From: Antedon mediterranea
Taxonomy: Eukaryota > Echinodermata > Crinoidea > Comatulida > Antedonidae
Reading direction: 5' to 3'
DNA length: 64,000 nt
NCBI RefSeq assembly: GCF_964355755.1
Contig: NC_092677.1
Location: 3,417,001-3,481,000 of the forward strand
Below the pieces are notes generated by a model, which saw nothing but the letters and a program-made list of their open reading frames with translations, did no database searches and was not told the origin of the DNA. Below are positions 48,301 to 58,400 of the stretch, piece after piece (the first letter of the stretch is position 1; each line of letters begins with the position of its first letter). The position numbers were made by a program, and so were the translations under genes.

Positions 48301-50134
48301 TCGTTTCACGGATGGATAAGTGTCCCCTTAATACAGAGGTATCCATGAAGAGGGTCGTCTCAAAGGAGGGGCTTTTTATATTGTTTACGACTTGAAACCA
48401 TTATAAACCACTATTCCCTTTTGAACGCGAATCGCAATTTCTATAACAAACGCGTTAACGCGATTCGATCGTCAGATACGGTAAATATTTTTTTTTATGC
48501 ATGCGGCCACAGAATACGAATAATGAAATATATAAAATTGATAAACGGTTACCGTTTTATACAATGACTATTATTAATAGTGTCATAGTATTTACATACG
48601 GTATTTATTGTTGTATTATTTGCCTCGAATATGAATATTTTTAGGATTCATTCAAATGGATAAATCGATGACGTACAACAGTTTAATAATATTATGTAAT
48701 ATATTCACATATACTGTAGTACAAACAACCTTTAGCATATGCATGCCAATAGGACTATATCGAGTGAATTTGAAGACAGATTTTCGAGTAGACCTAAAAA
48801 TATTTTAAGCCTTGTTCCTCTACATGTTTTGAGATCCTGTAACAGGAATACTTCATTAAAACCGTAATAAATAACAACATTTATTCAACATTCAACAGTT
48901 TACATAGTTTATGGTCAAGACACACAGAAGCCAAAGTGGCTTGTCTTTGTAGTCCCAATCATAAACATAAAACATAGACAACCGCATTACAATTACACAA
49001 AAAAAGCAGATTTGACCATACACAATCGATGTCACTTGTCATTGGTCAAAACGCTTGCGTTAAGTTTACGTCCTTGTGTTACGTTCTAGTGGGAACCAAG
49101 CTTTATGAAATACTATAACTTCATTCCTTTCGACATGGTATACTTTGTTATTATTAATGTTAAACAAAATATTTACATTCTTCCTTATAGGTTATGGACA
49201 CTACGTGCCAGCAACTCAAATAGGGCGTGGTCTCACCATGCTGTACGCGCTATTCGGCATTCCTTTGAACTTAATATTTCTGGCCCGGGTAGGAACACAT
49301 TTGAGTCGTCTTATCACGTTTACGTATTATCACCTGAGTTGCTTCATAGACCGTAGGCAAGAGGAGGAGCATAGATCGGATGTGACGTCAATCTCGTCAG
49401 CGACAGCCAGCAGCGCCCAGACCTCTTTGTCAGACCACTCCAATGATACGTCACCAAATAAGGATAATTATAGCAGCCAATCACATTCATGCAAAACTTC
49501 TGTTAGCGTAATAGAACTGGATTATAGGGAACATAATGGTAAACAAAACGGTCATGTAAATCATGTTGATCAAGAAAAACAAAAACAGAATTCCGACATT
49601 GTGTCAGAAAATAAAAAACGGAATTCCGAATATGTCTCATATACCGGTAATAAAAAACGGAATTCCGAATGTCTCTCATGTACCGGTAATAAAAAACGGA
49701 ATTCCGACTCTATCTCATATAATAAAAAACGGAATTCCGACTTGGAAAAACCGGATAGAAACTACAGTTCAGTTCCTGAAAATTTTAAAGTACCTGTTTT
49801 ATATGTGATTTTCCTATATTTTATGTACAATACAGCCGGAGCATCTTTAATCTGGTATCGAGAATACGACTGGACTTTCTTAGACTCTTTCTACTACGCC
49901 TTTATTTCGCTGAGTACGATCGGATTCGGCGATTTGCTGCCGGATTCGTTTACGAGCAACGACCAATTAGAACGCATCATTGGTGACATGGTTTTGATAC
50001 TTTATATATCGCTCGGAATGGCACTGCTTTCTGCTTCGTTTACAATACTGATTGATAGAGCGAACGGGTTTGATAAAAAGAACGAAGAAAAACAGGAATC
50101 GGAAGATACCAAAAGTGAAACAGAAATATGCTAG
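42306..50134 (+). CDS. KCNK: Two-pore-domain potassium channel, TRESK-like architecture
   Basis: Two exons, 42306-42687 and 49191-50134, join to 441 aa. The product is a K2P background K+ channel of the plasma membrane (dimer, four membrane segments and two pore loops per subunit). Segment M1 is about residues 23-48. An extracellular cap with one Cys (DTVCNSS) and two N-glycosylation sites (NSS, NNT) follows. Pore 1 reads STIGYG and pore 2 reads STIGFGD. M4 is VLILYISLGMALLSASF. The intron splits the first Gly codon of GYG, a position known to be conserved in K2P genes. The M2-M3 cytosolic loop is about 150 residues and the C-tail short, the layout of vertebrate TRESK (KCNK18). The loop carries serine-rich stretches and four tandem KKRNS(E/D) motifs. 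No clear calcineurin-docking PxIxIT motif is seen. Orthology to TRESK is inferred from layout only. Confidence 0.92.
42838..43012 (+). mobile_element. SINE S2 fragment in K2P intron
   Basis: Shares the body and tail layout of the SINE at 14330-14642 (TCGTCCTTCGGATGGGACG, then AAAAGAGTAGGACC, then CACCCAGAATAAATATCAA). The tRNA-like head is absent. Confidence 0.65.
43034..43240 (+). repeat. Interspersed repeat R2, copy 1
   Basis: Matches 50433-50610 in the same orientation: AACAGGACACTGAGCTC, then ACATTCTCCGTGG / ACATGTTCTCCGCGG, then ACAGATAAACC. One copy lies in the K2P intron and the other downstream of the gene. Confidence 0.75.
44082..44148 (+). mobile_element. LINE/SINE 3' tail fragment
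   Basis: GTTTTTATAGCGCACATACC, then AGAGTGCTCAAGGCGC, followed by a 16-17 base A run, is a typical L2-type retrotransposon 3' end. Confidence 0.6.
44210..44375. repeat. MITE-C copy
   Basis: CCCCTTAATAAGAGTGTCTCC and AAAATAAGGGGTTCTACT are inverted relatives of the MITE-C ends, with internal GTGTCCCCTTAACAG. Confidence 0.6.
44414..44593 (+). mobile_element. MITE-A copy in K2P intron, complete
   Basis: Both ends are well kept (TTAAGCTTGGTTCCCACTAG and TAGTGGGAACCAAAGCTTA). The centre holds two nested palindromes, CACAAGCGATGG-CTTATTCGCTTGTG and the AACGCTTGCGTT arms. About 180 bp. Confidence 0.9.
46257..46422 (+). mobile_element. MITE-B copy in K2P intron, complete
   Basis: TAAAGCTCTGTCTACACTAT at the left and ATAGTGTAGACAAAGCTTA at the right, about 165 bp, with duplicated CATA-T-GGCA words in the centre. 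Confidence 0.9.
46929..48235. mobile_element. MITE-C expanded by an internal minisatellite
   Basis: The left end GTAGAACCTCTATTAAGGGG (46932) and the right part GTTCCCTTAATAGCGGTTC (48206-48224) are inverted MITE-C ends. The 1.23 kb between them is a 63-bp tandem array. A further MITE-C piece lies at 48300-48372. Confidence 0.75.
46969..48199 (+). repeat. 63-bp minisatellite, about 19 copies
   Basis: The unit contains GTGACTTCTAAATATGGGTC, then CTAGTACACTACGTTGGGCC, then CCAACAGAATGACTGAATGA. Variants cluster by position: GGGTCGTCC forms early, CCCTACAGAGTG forms in the middle, and GACGTCAATTTAGTGG forms in the last three units. This shows local unit-by-unit spread. It lies in the K2P intron. 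Confidence 0.95.
48905..49013 (+). repeat. Interspersed repeat R1, copy 2
   Basis: Same order of words as 10735-10862, including GAAGCCAAAGTGGCTTGTC and ATAAACATAAAACATA. Confidence 0.75.
49018..49106 (+). mobile_element. MITE-A right half
   Basis: CACTTGTCATTGGTCAAAAC to TAGTGGGAACCAAGCTTTA. The left arm is missing. It ends 85 bp upstream of K2P exon 2. Confidence 0.8.
49581..49745 (+). repeat. Coding tandem repeat in the K2P cytosolic loop
   Basis: Four copies of AATAAAAAACGGAATTCCGA separated by 15-30 bp spacers, preceded by one degenerate copy. They stay in frame and encode repeated NKKRNS(E/D). The first two spacers (YVSYTG, CLSCTG) are themselves related. Confidence 0.9.
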
Positions 50135-50287
50135 CTGGAAAGTAGATATAGAACAGATAAGATATAAACATTGCTATTGTATAGTACTAATAATTACAAT
50201 AATAATGAGTGGTATTTACAAACTGATATAATCAAGCATGCATTATTTGATGACGTCGAGTTTCGATAACTTACTGGGTTGTTGGGG

Positions 50288-50428
50288 TAGGCTATGGCAA
50301 GCCAAATCCGCCAAAAGTCCTCAATCCATACCATTTTTTACATGAATGGTTTGTGTTGATGATGAATGCATTGTTGTTGAATGGTATGGATTGAGGACTT
50401 TCGGCGGACTTGGCTTGCCATAGTAGGC
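50288..50428. repeat. Long hairpin in the 3' flank/UTR of the K2P gene
   Basis: The left arm (about 50291-50335) and right arm (about 50380-50425) are inverted with about two mismatches over 44 bp. Inner words are CCTCAATCCATACCATT / AATGGTATGGATTGAGG. The loop is about 44 bp. It starts about 155 bp after the stop codon. Confidence 0.85.
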
Positions 50429-50432
50429 AATC

Positions 50433-50610
50433 CGACAACAGGACACTGAGCTCACATTGTCAAGATAGGAACTCATAACAGTCCTTGATCTAAATGAGTG
50501 TCTGCGACAAATACCATCAACAGTACTGTATGTACATGTTCTCCGCGGTAAAGGAGAGTCGAACTGCTCGTATCACAGTCACAGATAAACCTTCTGATCG
50601 TCTGACCTCT
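50433..50610 (+). repeat. Interspersed repeat R2, copy 2
   Basis: Same word order as 43034-43240 (ACAACAGGACACTGAGCTC to CACAGATAAACC). Confidence 0.75.
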
Positions 50611-51349
50611 GTTGATAGATTGTCTTGGTTGGGGCCAGGGTGGGTGGGGGTGTTAGAGGGCCCCGGAGTGACGGAGAGAAAGGAAGAAAGATAGAGATGA
50701 TAAGAGGGAGGAAAGATGGAAAAGAGATAACACGAGATAGTAGAAATATTGTCATGAGGCACAAAGGTTGGACCAACAGTTTTATTACGTGTTTGTATTT
50801 CAAAATTGTGTATTAATAATACAGTACTGTATAAGTGTTTTACGATATTCTATATAATATACGTTTATAAGTGCTTACACATACAGTCTTTTATTTACCT
50901 AATAAATATATATTCATCACAGTGCAACACAACCTATTCCTATACCTACCCGTAATCTGCATATCCATGAATATTTTCTAGAATAAATATTATCATCAAC
51001 CGTTTACAATAATTATATTCAAATATTCAAATGCACATTGTATTATTTTGCAAACATATTTTTAATTTATTCTACGTCTGAAATCTCGACAGGTTCTATC
51101 TGGTTTCAATAAATTATGTTAATAAGATGTAAATATGCCGCAAAATGTATAAAATATATTTAATACTGACATTCTGTTTAAAAAAAAGTTTAAATTATGC
51201 TTTTTATCAATCTTTTTTATTCACTGAAATAAATGATACAGTTTCTAAGATCCTTATTCGTTGCGGTTTTTCTTTCACAATACTGTATATATTATAATGT
51301 AATGCAACATATAGCGCTATTTCATGAAGATCAGAGCGACGATGTGGAC
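50611..51349. other. Downstream flank of the K2P gene
   Basis: AT-rich, no coding region supported. A purine-rich patch lies at 50660-50720. AATAAA words near 50899 are possible distal poly(A) signals of the K2P gene. Confidence 0.45.
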
Positions 51350-51605
51350 TTAGATATTACACCTTTTTATTCTTCTACCCCGAGGGTTCCATCGTGTCAC
51401 CGGCAGCCAATACGGTGCCAGTAACGTCTGTCCACGACAATGGCTCGTGTATGAACTTGTACACTGGGGTAACACCCCTACTCGTTTCGAACGATATACC
51501 GGGCCTAGGTTCTTCAAAGTGCATACGAGCATTGCGTTTACTGGACCTATGGTTTATAGTCCTTCTCCAAGAAGACTCGTTCTACCATCAGAATCGTGGA
51601 TCGAA
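51350..51605 (-). mobile_element. SINE S2, inverted copy
   Basis: On the minus strand it reads TGGTAGAACGAGTCTTCTTG, then GGACTATAAACCATAGGTC, then CGAAACGAGTAGGGGTG, then CGGGGTAGAAGAATAAAAA, parallel to 14430-14640. The tRNA-like head is decayed. Confidence 0.75.
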
Positions 51606-51740
51606 CAGTGACAATAAAGCCCATGACGATTTTGATATGATGACAATGATAATGATAAGAATATGACGACGATAATGATAGTGATAACTGGCGAGTAAGA
51701 ACTTGGCGGTGGTCGCCACTCCACTTCTGGCGGGCACAAG

Positions 51741-51945
51741 ACATAAGTACCGACCGCCGCCAGATAAAGTCTCAATTGAGATTAATTTTCAGTACAGCCG
51801 GATTATTACAAGATAGTAAAGATTTTATTTTCTCAAATAATTCAATTTGTAATAAATTCGAAAAAAACTGCCCATAACAATTAAATTATTCTAGGAAATT
51901 TGGATTAAAATCTGAGAAAACATCAGCACAAATATTGTATATGTT
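51741..51945 (+). repeat. ~200-bp direct repeat, left copy
   Basis: ACATAAGTACCGACCGCCG through CACAAATATTGTATA. Nearly identical to 52948-53158. The right copy has an extra GCC unit and a short insertion near AAAATGTAGATTC. Confidence 0.88.
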
Positions 51946-52947
51946 TTCCTGAGAATACATTATATTTTAGCATAACCGAAAACATATTTAAAAGTACATA
52001 GTACGATGAAAAACTAAAGATATTAATTTAACTCTTATTCGGTACACATTTTAACAAAGGAATTTTATATGGTATATTCTATTAAAATGTGGCCTGAAAT
52101 TATTTATAATAATCGATAATATTACCAGTTTGATAATATGAGTATTAGAGATTATTATTAATTTAGCATTGCGAATGACGCAAGACCGGATTAAACCAGC
52201 CATTACTACTATCAGTAAAGGTCGTTAGCCCCCGGAATAATGAAAGTTTGACACCTTCGGCGTGTCATAAATTCTAGAAAAATCAATATTTGAACAGTTT
52301 AGTTTATTACGATATTGTATATTGTAAACAGAAATGTTTTAAATTCCACAGGTTCTAATACAATACTAGGATAGAGTTGTTGCGTAAAAACAAACAAGTG
52401 TTTTCTTCAACGTTGAGAACACGTTTACGGTTTTAATTATAAACATCGCCTGGCTCGAGACATGTGTCAGAAAACCGTCCTTTTGCTCTCTTTATAATCG
52501 ACATTTCAAACGGGTTCTGCGAGAAGATTAGATTGGCCCTAAGTCTGTAGTTATTTCGATGTTTGGCTGAACATGGAGAACTAACTAATTTCTCCATGGG
52601 CTGAGTTTACAAGCTCAAGTAGTATACGTATGAAACGCCATATGTGCCAAAATAGTTATATTTTTACTAATATATTATTAAGTCAAAACTGCGAGAAGTT
52701 CCGTGAACATACAGATGTCCTCAACACTAAATATTTAAGCAGCCTCCTTGAAGATAAGAATGAGAAGGAGGTGGTCACAACCCGGACAATACATTGGCTG
52801 GCAAGGGGTCCAGTGTTATAAATCAAATCAAATACATGCGGTACGGTGTAAGTGTATATTAGCGAAACAGCGATAAAGCGAATATTACCAAATGCAGCGT
52901 CCATTTTTTCAAGACCGTTTACGTTGCGTACCGTAAATATTAAGATA

Positions 52948-53158
52948 TAAGTACCGGCCGCCGCCGCCAGATAAAGTCTCAATTGAGATTAATTTTCAGT
53001 ACAGCCGGATTATTACAAGATAGTAAAGATTTCATTTTCTCAAATAATTCAATTCGTAATAAAAATGTAGATTCTCAAAAACTGCCCATAACAATTAAAT
53101 TATTCTAGGAAATTTGGATTAAAATCTGAGAAAACATCAGCACAAATATTGTATACGT
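52948..53158 (+). repeat. ~200-bp direct repeat, right copy
   Basis: ATATAAGTACCGGCCGCCG through CACAAATATTGTATA. Together with 51741-51945 it flanks 1.0 kb of non-coding DNA (51946-52947), as the ends of a miniature LTR element would. Confidence 0.85.
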
Positions 53159-53284
53159 TTATATTACGAATATTTGTGGCAAATGCAAATAATGTTTTCC
53201 TTTAATCCACGGATATAGGCCAACAATATCCATTAGAATCGAAACTGAATCACACACAGTTGGCCAATAGGGTTTATTACATGT

Positions 53285-54046
53285 AAAGGCTAAGTAACAC
53301 AGAAGAGCGGTGACTGTAATACTATGTTATTCTAGCTTGGTTCGCACCAGGACGCTACACATGGACGCTACACTAGGACGCTAGTAAACGGTAGTACAGA
53401 TATAGACGCTGTGTTATTCCTTATGATCATTACACAGAATGCGGAGCGGACGTGTGGATTCTACAGATACAGATTCTATGTGGTACCAGCGATGCGGCTT
53501 TCCGCATAAAGCTTGGTTCCCACTAGAACGTAACGCAAGGACGTAAACGCAACGCTAGCGTTTTATAACCAATGACAAGCGAAGTTATAGACAGTTACGA
53601 TTGCGCTTACGTCTCTTGAGAAAGTTGACTTCAAGTCAACTTTCGTAAGATACGTAAGAAACGTGACGCAAAGGCGTTCATTCAAGCGTAAGATCAAAAA
53701 TCACGGTTTCCTGTAAAATCGGAAGAAAACGTCGTAACGCAACAATTGTTAGGTCATCGGTTTCCTGTAAAATCGTTTGTCGTTACCATTTTTCTTACGT
53801 TACGTCGATTTTATAAATTTTCGATCGTAATCGGTTTCCTGTAAAATCCGCATTTCTTACGACAAATCGACGTAGTCGCAACAAACGTGATGTTCTTACG
53901 TCGACAGGAAACCAGGCTTTAGCAATCACAAGCGAATAAGCCATCGCTTGTGATACAAAGAACGCAGAGCGGACGTGCGGATTCCACTGATAGATACAGA
54001 TTCTACGTGGTACCAGCTTACCGTTATCGCTCGTCTGTGTAGTCTT
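53285..54046. mobile_element. Compound MITE-D / MITE-A nest
   Basis: The outer ends resemble MITE-D (AACACAGAAGAGCGG at the left, CGCTCGTCTGTGTAG at the right). A MITE-A left half starts at 53508, and its remaining core word CACAAGCGAATAAGCCATCG is at 53927-53946. The 300 bp between holds a third sequence with three copies of CGGTTTCCTGTAAAATC (near 53704, 53757 and 53830) and an AAGTTGACTTCAAGTCAACTT palindrome. Confidence 0.65.
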
Positions 54047-55422
54047 AATAAAAATTACGAGAAATCAAGAGAAGAATATACTCAAATTTTAATTTATTAA
54101 AAAACTAATCAATAAACATCTCTTTAAAAAAAGAAAACAAATTTTTATATAAAATATTGTTGAATTGTATGAGGTATTTTTTATGAGCGTTAAAACATAG
54201 AAGTACATTAACAAATTGACTCTTTTTCTGTGTGACGTCACTCATAATCGTGCAGCATACTAGAACACCTAATTGTAAAAATATATATGACACGTGCAGT
54301 TGCTTACTTTTGCATTTTAAAACTTTACATGTTAGTTTGTAACAACAGGTGTATATTTGTTGCGACGTAAACAGTGTAAAATAGACTATTTTCGGACCGA
54401 TATTTTAGAAACGAGTTTTTGGAAAATATTGCCATAATTTCCCTGTTTTTGTTATGTCATGTAATCACTTTCAATTAAACGTAATTAAATATAATATAAG
54501 CTAAGAAAGTCTGAGTGGAGCTCCACTTTAAACAAGGGTGACCAATTTGCCATTAAAAGATAAATTTTTTTTTTGCTTTTTAAAAAATGTTTAAAAACCT
54601 GAATTTTATGAAAAGTGAAAGACAACATTATTTATAAATATATCTACATATTATATACAGTGTAACTTTTTTCAGCTGCTAACTTAAATACCGATAGAGG
54701 GCGGACTGTTAAGCCCAATTCACACACACACCGTGTGTACAACGCTCAGAATTAGCGCCAGTTGTTGAGTATCCGCTTTTTTGTTCCGTTTCGTTTAAAA
54801 ACGGATAACCTTTTCTGTATTGGTGTTTTTTGTGTGTGGTGCAAAATCCATTTGTGTTTATGATTTTTCTTCACGCCCTGAATTAAAATAAAATTGAAAT
54901 ATTGTGTTACTAGTCTAGTAGTCTTAAAGGACCACTTTCGTTCGTGGCTGGATGTAGAGAGGAGGACTAAAATAATAATATTCTTTATCTAAGTATTACG
55001 TCACAAATGTGCGCAACGATTTCGATAACAAAAATACACGAACAGGAGAGAAAGAAATTTAATAAGTATTCTCAGCCGTGCGTTGCCAGTAGTACAAGCC
55101 TTTACCCATTTATTCGCACTTGTTAGATATTTTTAATTATTTATTATAGGCCTACTATTAGTTCCTTGCGGCTATGAGCGCCCCGGAGCCGTTACAAGGG
55201 CTCTCCTGAGCATGCAGCGCCCAGAGGAAAAAACAGGCATTCAAATATGTCGAAAAAGGCTAAAAACGCCCGAGGCCTACAGCGTCGGTGGGCCACTTGG
55301 ATTCTTAAATCAGAGGCATCAGGCCTCTGCGTTAAGCCACTGCTTAATTTCTTAAAACTTTAGTAGGCCTACACAACATTTAACAAGGAGCGAATTAAAT
55401 CAGAGTGTAGGCTTAACTTTCT
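54047..55422. other. 3' flank of the PRDM-like gene
   Basis: No coding region supported. CCGATAGAGGGCGG at 54691-54704 is a CTCF-like word. A GC-richer patch at 55170-55290 shows no recognisable element ends. Confidence 0.45.
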
Positions 55423-58400
55423 CTACTCTTTACCGTTCGTCTTTACATTGAACTGCCGATTTATTTTGCTTAATAATTTCGAGATAATTAAAGGCTTACC
55501 ATTGTGAGTTTTCTTGTGGCTTCGTAAGTTACAAGCCAGAGCGAACTTCTTGTTGCAGACATGACATTCATGTGGACGCTCACCTGGTTTAGTGAATTGA
55601 AACAAAATATTTAAAGTTTTTTTAATAGCGCCACCAATGTTTGGTTAAGAAATAAAACTTTTTTTGGTTATAGGTTTAATTTGTATCACAGAGAAGTAGA
55701 CGTCACAAATTCGTAACACGAAGATTGACCCCATGATGGAGTCGAAACATCGTTAAATTTTTTAAAAACTTTATTTCTATATTAATTAAGAAGAATATTA
55801 TGATGATTGTCTGGTTGGCAATTAAAAAAAAGTTCTTTTAAACGCACTGCCACGTCACGTGTTTTATTTTCCCATAGTTCATTAGCACTTAGCAGTATTT
55901 TGTATCCAACGTGGCTACGTACCCGTATGTAACATCAAATGGTTTTTCAAGTTGGTATATTTGCTAAATCCGCGTTCACACACGTAGCACTTGTAAGGCC
56001 AGTATCCGTTGTGTACGTACATGTGACTCTTGAGGTCACCGGGGGTCGGGAACGACTTGGAACACATGGAACATTTGTGAGGCTTTACCTATAGAATAAC
56101 AATTTCAAGAAATGAATACTGATGATGACGTCAATGGAAATGGTTAAAAATAGAAAAAGACACATCCCAAAGCGCTAGGACACGCACAGGAAGTTGTTGT
56201 GGCTTTTAAGCTTGGCTCCTATTTGTAGTAAAATTGACCAATCACAAGCGACGAAAGGTAAGATAATCGATCGCGACGACGTGATTGGTCAAATGTCTTG
56301 CGTTGCGCGTAAGTCCTTGCAGAATTTCGTACCACCAATAGATCAGGATGCGCCTCCACAAAAAAAAAAGTTATGAAAAAGATCGACAGTTCACTGTACT
56401 GTAATGTACTCAAGACTTAAGCTTTGTCTACACTATCAATTCAAACGAGTTTAACAAAAAAAGTGTGATGTGCCCAAATATGTACCCAACACAAATACTT
56501 AGGTACTATAATTGACAACAAATTAAAATGGGAGTCAAACTCTCTCATGATTTCCAAGAAGGCATCTCAAAGGCTCTACTTTCTCAGAAAACTCAAGCAA
56601 ATTAGAGTTGATAACACTATTTTAATTCTATTTTATCAAAGTATTATTCAAAGTATTTTATCTTTTAGCATTGGATGTTTTTATGGTAACTTTACTGAAA
56701 ATGATAAGAAAAATATTGAGAGACCACGTAAAATTGCACAACGTATTATTAAAGCTGATCTTACGCCTTGTTCATTTATCTATGAAAAGAGTATTCTAAA
56801 AAAAGTAAACAATATTATGAAAGACCCCACTCATCCGTTACATTACTGTTATAACTTAAATAGATCAGGCATTAGGCTACGACCTCCAAGAGCAAATCTT
56901 TGTAGAACTAGAAAATCCTTCGTTGTAAATAGCATTCATATTTTTAATTCTAATGTAAGACGTTAATGCAATTTTTAATAGTTTTACATTTTTAACAGTA
57001 TTTTTAACTTTTTATCTTGTATTTTTAATCTGTTATAATACTGCACGTTTTTAAATTGTTGCAATATTGTTGTTTTAATCTACCAAGCAAAGTGAATTTC
57101 CATTTTTATGGACAAATAAAATTTCTTGAATCTTGAATCTATGGTACAGTAGTGATATGACGTCATCGTGTCGATATATAGGCACATCACGTTTTTGTCA
57201 CATGACATTTGATAGTATAGATAGAGCTAAGAAAAGAGCTGTAAGAAGACCATTCAAAATGGTAATGCTATTTGCATGTGTGCTCCATACCTTACTATGT
57301 GTCATCTTATGGTAGTAGAGATTGGAGCTAGCCGTGAATCGCTTGTTACATGTCAGGCAGACATGCGGCTTTTCACCCGAATGTATCCTACGATGGGTGT
57401 TCAGTGAACTCGACGTGCTGAAGGCCTTTAAACAAACATCACATACGTGTGGTTTCTCCCCTATCGAATAAAATAAAAATATTATATGTACTGGATATCA
57501 ATGGAATGTTCAATACTCAACAACGAAACGTTAGGATGATGAACTATAGGCCTAGATAAAATTATGATATTGGGAGGGCGTGCAATAGTAATAGTGTAGG
57601 TTTATGGCGCGCCATTTGATAACGTGATTTTGTTTAAAATAAACGTGTCGTTTTGGCGCGTGTTACAAATCAAACGTTAAAGGGTACATCCACGTATTTA
57701 AAATACGCAGGAGGAGAGAGAAGAGGAGACGTACGGATTCAATACGTTAGAATGGTGAAACTCTCCTATCTTTTGCATAATACACTAATTTCAGAAAGTT
57801 AGGGGGTGGTGAAAGTACGTATCAATAAATAAATAAATAAAGAATTGCGTGAAAACGAGAGATGTGATTTAGCTAGGCCTACCTGTGTGAGTTCGCATAT
57901 GCCTCCTCAGTAGGGATGGTCGGTCGAACGTTTTGCCGCATACATTGCACGGTAGCATTGGTTTCTTGCCTTGTTTAGATGTAGCGTCGGTTGTTGAAGG
58001 GTACGAGTTGGATAAGTACATGCACGTATTAGGCAAATATGATCCATTGTTAACTATAAAAAAACAACATATATACATCAGGCACAGAACATGTATTCTA
58101 AACCTCCCGGTAATATACTGAAATGTAATTAATTAATTTGAAACGATTAATATGAGGAAATTTGTGAAAATGAGAAAAAGTTGCCCAAAACGAGATTCGA
58201 ACCCGGAACCTTCCGCTTGATATGCAGATGTCCTGACCATTAGACCACTAGGGCTGTCATGGTCGTATTCAAACCCGATTGGATAGCGACTTTTCAAAAC
58301 TCTCGGCGTGGTTACGGCGGAACAGCACAAGATGATTGTACGTACACTAGTTATCATGACGTCATATTATTTCTAAAACATGTTAATTTGGCCTTACCTG

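Noticed and set aside
49500-49540. Calcineurin-docking motif (PxIxIT) in the K2P loop, as in TRESK
   Set aside because: SVSVIELD is the nearest match but lacks the proline and threonine positions, so it cannot be claimed.
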